Source: Flavobacteriaceae bacterium S0862 (GTDB lineage Bacteria; Bacteroidota; Bacteroidia; Flavobacteriales; Flavobacteriaceae). Taken from it: a stretch of 64,000 nt of DNA. This document shows, one piece after another, positions 19,394 to 27,784 of this stretch. The notes beneath the pieces were generated by a model, which worked only from the letters and a program-made list of their open reading frames with translations, did not search any database and was not told the origin of the DNA. The DNA is taken from contig JALKAW010000003.1 of NCBI GenBank assembly GCA_023015825.1, positions 205,781 through 269,780 of the forward strand, in the 5' to 3' direction. Position numbers and translations under genes: made by a program. Numbering within the stretch: position 1 is the first letter of the stretch; every line of letters begins with the position of its first letter.

Positions 19394-21301
19394 ATGCTAA
19401 ATATTCATAAGCTATCAATCTCATTTCAAGGTGAGTATTTATTTGAAGATATTTCCTTTAGACTAAAAGGTGGTGATCGAGTGGGTCTAATTGGAAAAAA
19501 TGGCGCAGGGAAATCTACACTGTTGAAGATTTTATCAAACGAGATGGAGTATGATTCTGGTCAAGTAGCCACCGAGAAGGAGCTTAAAATAGGTTTTTTA
19601 AAGCAGGATATTGATTTTGAATACGGACGAACTATTTTAGAAGAAGCCTACGAAGCATTTTCAGAAATAAAAGAAGTTGAAGCAAGCATCGAATCTATTA
19701 ATACACAATTAGCAGAACGAACCGATTACGAAAGTGATGCATACCATCAATTAATGGTAGATTTAAATGAAAAGCAGCATCAGTATGAAATTTTAGGAGG
19801 TTACAATTACCAAGGAGAGACCGAAAAAGTATTACAAGGTTTAGGGTTTAAACGTAAAGATTTCGAGAAACTTACCGATACTTTTTCTGGAGGTTGGCGT
19901 ATGCGTATTGAGTTGGCAAAATTGCTTTTGCAAAATAACGACATATTATTACTCGATGAGCCTACAAACCATTTAGATATTGAGTCTATTATTTGGTTGG
20001 AATCTTTTCTTAAAAACTATTCTGGAGCTGTGGTTATTGTTTCTCACGATAAAATGTTTCTTGACAATGTGACCAACAGAACCATTGAAATCTCACTAGG
20101 CAGAATTTATGACTACCCAAAGCCATATACAGAGTATTTGGTTTTACGTGATGAATTACGTGAGCAACAATTAGCATCGCAAAAAAATCAGCAAAAGCAA
20201 ATAGAGCAAACTGAAAAGCTTATTGAGAAGTTTAGAGCAAAAGCATCTAAAGCGTCAATGGCGCAATCTCTAATTAAAAAGCTCGACAAAATTGACCGTA
20301 TTGAAGTAGATGAAGATGATAATAGTGTCATGACACTTAATTTTCCAGTGTCTGTAACTCCAGGAAAAGTGGTAGTGGAAATGGAAAATATTGAGAAGCA
20401 TTACGGCGACTTACAAGTGCTAAAGGATATCGATATGATGGTCGCTCGAGATAGTAAAATTGCTTTTGTTGGACAAAATGGTCAAGGTAAATCTACATTG
20501 GCTAAAATTATTGTTGGCGAAGTAGAGTTTGGAGGACATTTAAAGCTGGGTCATAATGCTCAAATTGCTTATTTCGCTCAGAATCAAGCAGAATATCTAG
20601 ACGGTAATAAAACTGTTTTAGATACCATGATTGATGCTGCTAATGAAACAAACAGAAATAAAGTTCGTGATATTTTAGGTGCTTTTTTGTTTCGTGGTGA
20701 TGAGGTAGATAAGTATGTTAAAGTAATATCTGGAGGCGAAAGAAACCGTTTAGCATTGGCGAAATTATTATTGCAGCCACTAAATGTTTTGGTAATGGAT
20801 GAGCCTACAAACCACTTGGATATCAAATCTAAAAACGTATTAAAAGAAGCCCTTGATAGATTTCAAGGTACCTTAATATTGGTATCACATGATCGTGATT
20901 TTTTAAAAGGTCTAACTAATAAAGTATATGAGTTTAAGGACCAAAAAATAAAGGAGTATTTAGGTGATATTGATTTCTTCTTAGAGCAACGTAATCTTGA
21001 AAATTTAAGAGAGGCAGAAAAGCGTGATGTTGTAAAAGAGCAAAAAGACAAAACTCAAGTAAAACAAACTTACGAGGAACAAAAAAAGCTAAAATCACTT
21101 AACAATAGACTTAGCAAGATTGAATCTAAAATCAATCAGTTAGAAAAAGAAATTAAGGAAATAGATGTCGAATTGGAGTCTAACTATGATGCGACTGTAG
21201 CAGATCCAAATTTCTTTGATAGCTATCAAAAAAAGAAGCAAAATCTTCAAGATCTCATGGATAATTGGGAGGTAGTTCAACTGGAGATAGAATCATTTTG
21301 A
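19394..21301 (+). CDS. ABC-F family ATPase (Uup-like)
   Basis: This 635-residue soluble protein has two ABC ATPase domains and no membrane segment: Walker A GKNGAGKST (about 35-43) and GQNGQGKST (about 361-369), signatures FSGGW and ISGGE, and two LLLDEPTNHLD/VMDEPTNHLD Walker B motifs. The domains are joined by a charged linker, and the C terminus is a coiled coil (about 560-630) like Uup. ABC-F proteins act on the ribosome or, for Uup, on DNA/ribosome structure. An antibiotic-resistance role is not indicated. Confidence 0.93.
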   Translation: MLNIHKLSISFQGEYLFEDISFRLKGGDRVGLIGKNGAGKSTLLKILSNEMEYDSGQVATEKELKIGFLKQDIDFEYGRTILEEAYEAFSEIKEVEASIESINTQLAERTDYESDAYHQLMVDLNEKQHQYEILGGYNYQGETEKVLQGLGFKRKDFEKLTDTFSGGWRMRIELAKLLLQNNDILLLDEPTNHLDIESIIWLESFLKNYSGAVVIVSHDKMFLDNVTNRTIEISLGRIYDYPKPYTEYLVLRDELREQQLASQKNQQKQIEQTEKLIEKFRAKASKASMAQSLIKKLDKIDRIEVDEDDNSVMTLNFPVSVTPGKVVVEMENIEKHYGDLQVLKDIDMMVARDSKIAFVGQNGQGKSTLAKIIVGEVEFGGHLKLGHNAQIAYFAQNQAEYLDGNKTVLDTMIDAANETNRNKVRDILGAFLFRGDEVDKYVKVISGGERNRLALAKLLLQPLNVLVMDEPTNHLDIKSKNVLKEALDRFQGTLILVSHDRDFLKGLTNKVYEFKDQKIKEYLGDIDFFLEQRNLENLREAEKRDVVKEQKDKTQVKQTYEEQKKLKSLNNRLSKIESKINQLEKEIKEIDVELESNYDATVADPNFFDSYQKKKQNLQDLMDNWEVVQLEIESF

Positions 21302-21407
21302 GGTAGTCGCATTCTTACATGAATACCGTTTATCGAATAAAATTGGTAGTTTATCTAGTTAATTATATATTCGTGGTAGATTAGCCCCTCAATTAAAATC
21401 TACTACT

Positions 21408-22310
21408 ATGAAAACCTTAAAACTTTCACTACTGTTATGTTTTGTAACTACGTTAACATTCGGTAATGTATCAACTAAAGAAAAAGAAGCTTTAATTGCA
21501 ATATGCAATGCCACTAACGGTGACAATTGGACTGTTGTCTGGGATATAGACAAGCCAATAAACACATGGCATGGTGTAGTTGTTAAAAACGATAAAGTAA
21601 TTGCTTTAGATTTAAGTTTTAATAACCTTGAAGGTGTATTGCCATCTCAAATAGGCGATCTTGAAAACTTACAGACATTAAATTTATTTAGAAATAAAAT
21701 ATCAGGAGTAATTCCAGAGTCCATTGGGAATCTTAAACAATTAACATCTTTAAACATAGCTTTTAACGCTTTAGAAGGAAGACTGCCAAACACTATAGGA
21801 AACTTAGCGTCTTTGGAGTCTCTAGAGTTATTTATGAATAAAATTGAAGGATCGATACCAACAACAATTGGTAGTTTATTTCAATTACAAAAAATAGAAA
21901 TTTTCAGTAATAATCTTACTGGAGCAATCCCACAAGAAATAGGAACGCTTACAAATCTTAAAGAGTTGTCTTTAAGTAGTAATAATTTGTCTGGATCTAT
22001 TCCTAAAACAGTTAAAAACCTAGTAAATCTTGAGAAATTGAGTTTATATGACAATCAATTATTTGGAGCTATTCCATCAAGCCTTGGTAATTTGACGAAG
22101 CTTGAAGAAATTATGCTTTCAGATAATTTTTTATTTGGTAATGTACCAAGTAATTTAGCTAGCTTAAATAAACTAAAAATACTAATGATAAATAATAATG
22201 ACTTACAAGGAGACTTTGCAAACTTAGCTAAGAGTCTTCCTGAAGGCGTGCAATTTGAATTCGCAAATATTGGAGAAAGAAAAAAAGCTGCTTTAGCAGG
22301 AACCGATTAA
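21408..22310 (+). CDS. Secreted leucine-rich-repeat protein
   Basis: This 300-residue protein has a signal peptide (LKLSLLLCFVTTLTFG, ending near residue 19), an LRR N-terminal cap with CNATNGDNWT and W-x-GV (TWHGVVV), then about nine 23-24-residue repeats of plant-like type (LxxLxLxxNxLxGxIPxxIGNL). There is no C-terminal type IX sorting domain, so it is probably periplasmic or surface-attached by other means. It probably binds other proteins. A strong terminator follows. Confidence 0.9.
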   Translation: MKTLKLSLLLCFVTTLTFGNVSTKEKEALIAICNATNGDNWTVVWDIDKPINTWHGVVVKNDKVIALDLSFNNLEGVLPSQIGDLENLQTLNLFRNKISGVIPESIGNLKQLTSLNIAFNALEGRLPNTIGNLASLESLELFMNKIEGSIPTTIGSLFQLQKIEIFSNNLTGAIPQEIGTLTNLKELSLSSNNLSGSIPKTVKNLVNLEKLSLYDNQLFGAIPSSLGNLTKLEEIMLSDNFLFGNVPSNLASLNKLKILMINNNDLQGDFANLAKSLPEGVQFEFANIGERKKAALAGTD

Positions 22311-22342
22311 GTAATTTGTATTGTAATTATTTTTTTGATGGA

Positions 22343-22375
22343 AAAGCCACTTCAATTTTGAAGTGGCTTTTTTTT
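22343..22375 (+). terminator. Terminator after the LRR gene
   Basis: AAAAGCCACTTCA, a short TTT loop region, TGAAGTGGCTTTT and more T residues form a perfect long stem. Confidence 0.92.
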
Positions 22376-22385
22376 AATTTTATGC

Positions 22386-22415
22386 TTGTTAAAATAGAAA
22401 AGGGTTGTATATTTG
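22386..22415 (+). promoter_or_regulatory. Promoter of the initiator tRNA gene
   Basis: TTG at 22386-22388 and TATATTTG at 22408-22415 match the Bacteroidota -33 and -7 elements with a 19-base spacer. The transcript would start near 22421, leaving a leader of about 65 bases. Confidence 0.75.
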
Positions 22416-22486
22416 CAGTCCAAAATGATTGAGTCGGCATTATGAACCGAAAGTTAAGAGCTAAGACAATTATTTTGAAATTATAT

Positions 22487-22560
<74 letters not shown>

Positions 22561-22564
22561 TACA

Positions 22565-22684
22565 AAGCTTCACAGAAATGTGAGGCTTTTTTTATGCCTT
22601 ACAGTTAGCTAATAACTGCATTGTGTGCACTATGTGCACAAACTTCTAGAATAAGTCAACTTGTCAACTTTTTTGATGAAAAAG
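22565..22684 (+). repeat. 120-bp attachment-flank repeat, left copy
   Basis: This segment is identical to 54420-54539. It contains a tRNA terminator hairpin (AGCTTCACA / TGTGAGGCT with a T run), two GTGCAC palindromes 3 bases apart, and a direct repeat GTCAACTTGTCAACTT, which look like integrase or excisionase binding sites. It leads into the integrase gene on both sides. Confidence 0.92.
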
Positions 22685-22722
22685 ACTCCTATGTGGTCTC
22701 CCACTAAAATCAAAAAGACTCC
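22684..22722 (+). repeat. C-rich iterons before the integrase (candidate arm sites)
   Basis: Three spaced copies of a GACTCC/GTCTCC-type word (GACTCC, GTCTCC, GACTCC) stand 25-60 bases before the integrase start. The corresponding place in the right copy has three ACCCC words with the same spacing but a different sequence. Confidence 0.45.
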
Positions 22723-22745
22723 CATTTTAATTAAACTAAACAATT

Positions 22746-23924
22746 ATGAAACTAAATATATTATTTACAATAAATAAGCATAAGATTAACCAGAAAGGAT
22801 TTTGTGGTTTAACCTGCAGGCTAACCTACATGAAAAAAAGAAAACAATTCTCCACAGGCTTATTCATTAACCCATCCCACTGGAAAAGTAAGCAACAACT
22901 AATAGTTCCGCCAGAGCCTGATGCAGAACTCATCAATACGCAACTAAGCCTGATTAAGACTAAACTTTCTCAGGCTTTTTTGTTTCTACAGGTGAATGGC
23001 AATCCCTTTGATGTAGAGGATATTTATTTACAGTTTAAAGGTGAGAACATCAAGACAGAAAAGACCCTCTTAGAAGTGTTTAAAATGCATAATGAGCACA
23101 TGTTAAACCTAGTCGGGAAGGATTACACTAAATCCACTTATAGCAAGTTTATTGAGGCTAGTAGTCATACAAAGAACTTTATAAAGTTCACTTACAAAAA
23201 GAATGATTTTATGTTGTCAAACCTTAGTATGAAGTTTTTGAATGACTTTGATTATTACTTAAAATCTGAGAAGAATCATAAGCAGATTACTATCAATAAA
23301 ACTATTCAGAGATTAAGGAAGATTATAAAACTGGCTATGGCTGAAGCATTTATATTGACAGATCCCTTTTTGATGTACAGACCAAAGAAGTTTGTCACCA
23401 AAGTTGTGTTTTTATCCGCAGATGAATTGGAACTAATGATGGCTTATAATTTTAGTCAACCAAGACTTCAACAGGTGAAGGATATGTTCATATTCTGTTG
23501 TTTTACAGGATTGCCTTATGCAGAAATGAGGGATTTAAGAAAAGAGCATATTGTTAATGGTTTTGATGGAGGTAAATGGATTAAGATGCATAGACAGAAG
23601 ACAAGTAAAGAGTTGAATATTCCATTAATGCCAGATGCAAAAACAATATTGGATAAATATCAATACCAGTTACCATTAATTACAAATCAGAAATTCAATT
23701 CGTATCTGAAAGAAATTGCGGATATTCTTGGAATAGAAAAAAGACTCACACATCACATAGCTAGAAAGACATTTGCAAGTACTGTATTGTTATACAATGA
23801 CGTGCCCATGGAAATTGTTAGTGAGTTGTTAGGGCATTCATGTATGAAGATTACTCAAGATAGCTATGGTAAAATTGTGCAGAGGAAAATTAGTCAGGAG
23901 ATGAAGAAACTAAAAGGGAGGTGA
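22746..23924 (+). CDS. int: Tyrosine recombinase/integrase of the island
   Basis: This 392-residue integrase has the Bacteroidota layout: an N-terminal arm-binding domain (residues 1-100, with KRKQFSTGLFINPSHW), a SAM-like core-binding domain (105-205) and a catalytic domain (220-385). Catalytic residues: Lys285 in the beta hairpin, His337 and Arg340 (HHIAR), His364 (LLGHSCMKIT) and nucleophile Tyr374. The usual first arginine in box I is replaced by Pro257 (FTGLPYAEM), a change like that in the CTnDOT integrase, which also lacks this arginine. It sits next to attL and should catalyse insertion at the tRNA-fMet 3' end. Confidence 0.95.
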   Translation: MKLNILFTINKHKINQKGFCGLTCRLTYMKKRKQFSTGLFINPSHWKSKQQLIVPPEPDAELINTQLSLIKTKLSQAFLFLQVNGNPFDVEDIYLQFKGENIKTEKTLLEVFKMHNEHMLNLVGKDYTKSTYSKFIEASSHTKNFIKFTYKKNDFMLSNLSMKFLNDFDYYLKSEKNHKQITINKTIQRLRKIIKLAMAEAFILTDPFLMYRPKKFVTKVVFLSADELELMMAYNFSQPRLQQVKDMFIFCCFTGLPYAEMRDLRKEHIVNGFDGGKWIKMHRQKTSKELNIPLMPDAKTILDKYQYQLPLITNQKFNSYLKEIADILGIEKRLTHHIARKTFASTVLLYNDVPMEIVSELLGHSCMKITQDSYGKIVQRKISQEMKKLKGR

Positions 23925-23944
23925 TTAGTTGCTTTCCTTTTTAA

Positions 23945-24493
23945 TCATTTGTTAGGTCTTACAGCATTAATCAAATTTTTATACCCTTTTTTATTATTCC
24001 ATTCAAATCCCACTTCTATTAATTCATTTTCAAAGTCTGAAATAAGCTTTTCTTCTAATGGAATTAAAATAAACCAGATATTTTGAGCGCCAACTTCACC
24101 AAAGGCCTTTGCTCCTTTTGCTCTTGCGCCAGAGATGTTGTGCTCATTTCTAAGTTCATCACGAGTCTTCATATTCCCTCCATTGTTTAGATGTTTTGTG
24201 TATTTTTCAGCTACTTTACATTGTGATTTTGAAGAAAAAATATATCTTGAAAATCGACTGGATAAACTCTGTCTTTCTGCTTTGCCAATGTATAATGGAG
24301 TTTTTTCAAATCCCCAAATATAGATACCAGGTGAATGAAAACTTTCAACATCATTTTTTGCTTCTTTTGCAAGTTTCCAAGAAATTCTTTGATTTGTATA
24401 TGAGCCTCCATCCCAAAAAGGTTTTAAAAAACTACTATTTAAGAATTGATTGTAAGCCTCAAAAAGATTAGAATTATCTATATCGAATTTCAT
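23945..24493 (-). CDS. GIY-YIG domain protein
   Basis: This roughly 182-residue protein carries a GIY-YIG signature (GIYIWGFEKTPLYIGKA, then an Arg-rich helix SLSSRFSRY), the fold of UvrC and homing-type nucleases. The region before it is about 55 residues and the C terminus contains a Glu-rich segment (LEEKLISDFENELIE) that could supply the metal-binding glutamate. Met at 24493 is preferred to 24541 because the leader before it is A-rich. It points toward the integrase (convergent). It might be a nuclease of defence or mobility; the substrate is unknown. Confidence 0.7.
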   Translation of the reverse strand: MKFDIDNSNLFEAYNQFLNSSFLKPFWDGGSYTNQRISWKLAKEAKNDVESFHSPGIYIWGFEKTPLYIGKAERQSLSSRFSRYIFSSKSQCKVAEKYTKHLNNGGNMKTRDELRNEHNISGARAKGAKAFGEVGAQNIWFILIPLEEKLISDFENELIEVGFEWNNKKGYKNLINAVRPNK

Positions 24494-24641
24494 ATTTTGT
24501 TTTATAATTGGTAAATTTCCTTTGTATGCGATATTAAGCATTCAGGAGAAGCGTACAATTTAGTTATTTTAGGAAGAATGAAACCACGCCTATTGTAAAT
24601 GAGCTGTTATGCCGTGTACCCATATCCATAGATTGTAGTCT

Positions 24642-25037
24642 TTATTTTATTAACTTATTTGTTTTGGCAAAAGGAATTTCTAAATCTGTAGTATAAAATA
24701 TTTCATTTTTAAAATTGGCATCAATGACTTCCATTTCCACCCCATCTGATGTTGTAATAAACATTGCTACAACCTTGTATTCTTCAGTTTCGCCAAAATA
24801 ATCTTCACTTATCGTTAAAGTTAATCTTAGCCCAGATTCAAGATGTATAATATTAGTGTCAGACATACGATAAAGTTCGTCTAATTCCTTTTCTTTGGAA
24901 CTTCTGTTGTCTTGAGTGATGTAATTCTTAAACTTACTTTCGTCATAGACAGAGTCACCAGATACTTCCCAAATCATTAAACGCTTTAATCCAATTTCCG
25001 ATAAAATCTTGTCTTGTTTATTTATGTCTATTTTCAT
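24642..25037 (-). CDS. Hypothetical cargo protein
   Basis: This 131-residue protein is acidic with alternating strands (NIIHLESGLRLTLTISEDYFGETEEYKVVAMFITTSDG) and no membrane segment or known motif. It stands alone with its own spacer on each side, like the neighbouring single-gene units. Cytosolic proteins of this size and acidity in such islands are often immunity proteins, but nothing here proves that. Confidence 0.6.
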   Translation of the reverse strand: MKIDINKQDKILSEIGLKRLMIWEVSGDSVYDESKFKNYITQDNRSSKEKELDELYRMSDTNIIHLESGLRLTLTISEDYFGETEEYKVVAMFITTSDGVEMEVIDANFKNEIFYTTDLEIPFAKTNKLIK

Positions 25038-25094
25038 CTAAGTGAAGGATTTATATTGGCCTAATGGTTTGGCTAAAACCAGTTTTAATTGGTT

Positions 25095-25823
25095 TTAGGT
25101 TTTGTTAGCAATTGCTATGTTAGTTAAATCTATATCTATTTCTAAAAGTTGACTCTCCAAAAATGTTCTTAGACCTTTCACTTTTTCATGACCGGTTCCG
25201 GTATAATTTGAAAAGTAATTATCCTCTATTGTTAAAGAGAATCCTTCATATGATTCATGTTCTTCCTTATGTACCAAAACCAAATAGTCAACTACAAGTT
25301 CTTTGATTTTGTCAATGTCTTGCTCTTTTATTTTGTTTAATAGTTCCAATTTTAATTGGGTGTCATTTTCATAACTTTTAATAGAGAAAATAGGAGATTG
25401 ATAAATTGCTTCCTTCAAGCTTTCATAATCTAACTCTAAGTCAAGACAGATTTGATATTCTAAAAATTCATCTTGATCAACACAGTCAAGCGATAAATAT
25501 TTGCTGATAATTCCTAGTATTTTTTCAATATCAAATGGGTTACCATTAAAATCTAATATATCATCGTTAATGGAAACATCCATTGATAATTCGTTATTTG
25601 AATCAAGATATAAATCATAAAAGCCGCCATAAGTTGCATTTGCTTCCCCTTCAGTTTCGTCCCATCTCCAGGCACCCCAAATTTTGTTCAAAAGATTTAA
25701 TAAATTTTCGTCATTTATTTTTGTTTCAATTTCGTAGTCACCCCTAATTCCGAGATGAAGGCCATCAATTAAACCTTTTTGATAAAGGAGTAAATTTAAT
25801 TCATAAGCATTTGTAAACTTCAT
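25095..25823 (-). CDS. Hypothetical cargo protein
   Basis: This 242-residue acidic protein has no signal peptide. It contains a Trp/Gly-rich stretch near residues 46-72 (NLLNKIWGAWRWDETEGEA) and a long acidic helical middle, ending with a segment that could be a strand-helix pair. I do not recognise the family. It is in the same direction as the 131-residue gene downstream and is separated from it by about 57 bases that include a hairpin (CCTAAAACC / GGTTTTAG). Its 5' side faces the palindromic region at 25840-26118. Confidence 0.6.
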   Translation of the reverse strand: MKFTNAYELNLLLYQKGLIDGLHLGIRGDYEIETKINDENLLNLLNKIWGAWRWDETEGEANATYGGFYDLYLDSNNELSMDVSINDDILDFNGNPFDIEKILGIISKYLSLDCVDQDEFLEYQICLDLELDYESLKEAIYQSPIFSIKSYENDTQLKLELLNKIKEQDIDKIKELVVDYLVLVHKEEHESYEGFSLTIEDNYFSNYTGTGHEKVKGLRTFLESQLLEIDIDLTNIAIANKT

Positions 25824-25839
25824 AATTTTTGATTGCCAA

Positions 25840-26118
25840 CGCAGGGCTATGTGAAGCCACGTTTTGGATTTTAAAAGTAAGCAATTTATTGCATAGTTTT
25901 AGAATACAAATTAAACGTGGACAGGTTGCATATAGCTATTGATATGTACAGTTTTCCTCGAAGGCACCAAAATGTGAATATTAGTTATATACCTATCTCA
26001 TAGGCCGTATGCAATCTGGCATAGCCCTGCGATGATGTACATATCTCAAGTTGTAGGAATTGGAGCGTAGCGACAATGTAGCAACTTGAGTTCACCTTTT
26101 GGTGAATTGTACATCATC
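25840..26118. repeat. Large nested inverted-repeat region (no gene, 25824-26225)
   Basis: This gene-free stretch is built of inverted repeats. CGCAGGGCTATG at 25840-25851 is the exact reverse complement of 26020-26031. Directly after, GATGATGTACA (26031-26041) pairs with TGTACATCATC (26108-26118) and encloses CTCAAGTTG (26045-26053) with CAACTTGAG (26082-26090) and the hairpin TTCACC-TTTT-GGTGAA (26091-26106), so a three-way junction can form. A further 6-bp hairpin (GAGTAG/CTACTC) follows near 26130-26150. No ORF is plausible. Confidence 0.75.
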
Positions 26119-26212
26119 GGTCTAGTGTATGAGTAGTAGCGGATTTCTACTCACTAACTTTTCAGTTTTAAAATGACCTTTGATTTATGTTAATACTTTT
26201 GTTTTATCACTT

Positions 26213-26246
26213 AAACCGCTATTACTTATACACATTGTTGTATGCC
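26213..26246 (-). repeat. Boundary repeat at the 3' end of the R-M operon
   Basis: On the minus strand 26239-26213 reads AACAATGTGTATAAGTAATA followed by GCGGTTT, and matches 30961-30987 on the plus strand at 24 of 27 positions. The adjoining 11-mer GGCATACAACA (minus, 26246-26236) recurs on the plus strand at 29317-29327, so the operon is flanked by inverted copies. The repeat overlaps the last codons of the 180-residue gene. Confidence 0.6.
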
Positions 26247-26768
26247 GTTTTTCTTTAGTTGTAATATTAAATCTTGTTGTGTAGAAAACTTTAGAAATTT
26301 GTCAAAGGTTCTTATTTCGAAAATGTTATTTCTAATATTTACTCCAATATTTTTAATTAACTCGCTAGTTGCTAAACCACTTAAATATACTTTAGAATCT
26401 ACGGTCGCACTTCCCATGATACATAAATTGGTGTGGTCAATACTTATTTTGGGGTAATTGTCTGAATTAAAGGTTATTAAATGGATATTGAATCCATCAA
26501 TTGAATAAACTTTTCTCTTATAACTTTTATTCATTCTTTTATCCCAATCAAATGAAGATTTAAATAAAATGTTCTCTAATGCATATTCAGTCAAGATATT
26601 ATTCATTAATTTGTTATAATACATTTGCCCTTCCATTCTATCTCTCAATTTCCCCATGTCTTTTAAATTCAAATGATTAAGAGCACATTCTTGAATTTTA
26701 CCACTAATGTATTTTGGAACTCTCACAATACTAAAGTGAGATAATTGCTTTAAAAATTCTACTTCCAT
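26226..26768 (-). CDS. Unknown protein of the type II R-M operon
   Basis: This 180-residue protein starts on the last base of the restriction enzyme gene (1-base overlap), so it is translationally coupled to it. It has no recognisable catalytic motif; the N terminus is helical and the C-terminal half alternates strands (FNIHLITFNSDNYPKISIDHTNLCIMG). A second restriction subunit, specificity aid or control protein are all possible. The last six codons lie in the boundary repeat, so the present C terminus may be altered relative to its relatives. Confidence 0.65.
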   Translation of the reverse strand: MEVEFLKQLSHFSIVRVPKYISGKIQECALNHLNLKDMGKLRDRMEGQMYYNKLMNNILTEYALENILFKSSFDWDKRMNKSYKRKVYSIDGFNIHLITFNSDNYPKISIDHTNLCIMGSATVDSKVYLSGLATSELIKNIGVNIRNNIFEIRTFDKFLKFSTQQDLILQLKKNGIQQCV

Positions 26769-27784
26769 TAAAAAGACATATAATATTTACCTTCTTCAAA
26801 TTTATGAAACGTAAGCCTGTCACTTCCGTACTCTTCCAGTGTTTCCATTGTCACAGGTTCATATTTTTTTAATATTCCGTGTCTCTCTAATTTACCTTTT
26901 AACCATATTCCAAAAATCTGTAAACTATTTTTTGAACGAATATTTTTATAATAATCTCCTTGTGTTCTCATTGGGATTATATAACCATCATCAGTATATG
27001 CAAGAAAATCTCCTTTAGGATAAAAGGGTTGAGAGTTTAAGTCGTTACTAGCAATTAGTTCTATTTCATACCAAGGTCTTGGTTTTACTTTTCCAGTTGA
27101 ACGGCTCCATCTACCTTTTCCGAAATAAACATTTAAGTTTGATTTTTCCTTTTCAGCAACTCTATCTAATGGAAAAATAAATTTTGGTAGTCCTTCTAAG
27201 GAAATTGTAGAAGTATCATAAGTTTTTAAATTTGTCCAAAGTCTATCTACTTTATCAAGAACAATTTTCTTTTTACCAGGAACAGTAATATCGGCTTGGT
27301 CAATTGAGACAGAGTAAGAAGGTGAGTAAAGGTCATTTAAAAATTCAATCAAATTAATTTTCTGATTCTCATCTAGAATTGGAACTGTACATTCAATGTT
27401 TCCCTTTGTACCACTAGCTGAAAAATTTGATGAACCAACATAAATGTTTGACGTCTCATCTTTGTCAAATTGATAGACTTTACCATGGTACCTTCTTCCA
27501 TTTGTTACGAAAACGCCTGAATCATTACCATAGGCTCTTAAGGAATCATTGAGTTTTGTAACTGCAATTAGTTTTTTCTGACCTAAACCTTCATAGAAAG
27601 CCATGCCTAATAGTAGTCTTGATGTACCTCCCTTTTTCGCAATTTCTATAAATGGTTTTTCAAAAGCATTAATTACATCAAGTGAAGCGTAGCCTGAAGC
27701 GACTGTAATATTATTTGATGTTTGGAATTCTTTATCTAATACATTACGAAAATCGCCTCCATATTTTTGAATGTTAGTGTGCAT
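26768..27784 (-). CDS. Type II restriction endonuclease, PLD-fold (NgoFVII-like)
   Basis: This 338-residue protein has one phospholipase-D-type active site: H100-x-K102 within HGKVYQFDKD and the following GSSNFS (residues 117-122), the arrangement of the NgoFVII/BfiI-like metal-independent nucleases, which act as dimers with the two sites at the interface. The C-terminal half is rich in Trp and basic residues and probably reads DNA. It overlaps the cytosine methyltransferase by 11 bases and should cut the site that enzyme protects; that sequence cannot be read here. Confidence 0.82.
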   Translation of the reverse strand: MHTNIQKYGGDFRNVLDKEFQTSNNITVASGYASLDVINAFEKPFIEIAKKGGTSRLLLGMAFYEGLGQKKLIAVTKLNDSLRAYGNDSGVFVTNGRRYHGKVYQFDKDETSNIYVGSSNFSASGTKGNIECTVPILDENQKINLIEFLNDLYSPSYSVSIDQADITVPGKKKIVLDKVDRLWTNLKTYDTSTISLEGLPKFIFPLDRVAEKEKSNLNVYFGKGRWSRSTGKVKPRPWYEIELIASNDLNSQPFYPKGDFLAYTDDGYIIPMRTQGDYYKNIRSKNSLQIFGIWLKGKLERHGILKKYEPVTMETLEEYGSDRLTFHKFEEGKYYMSF

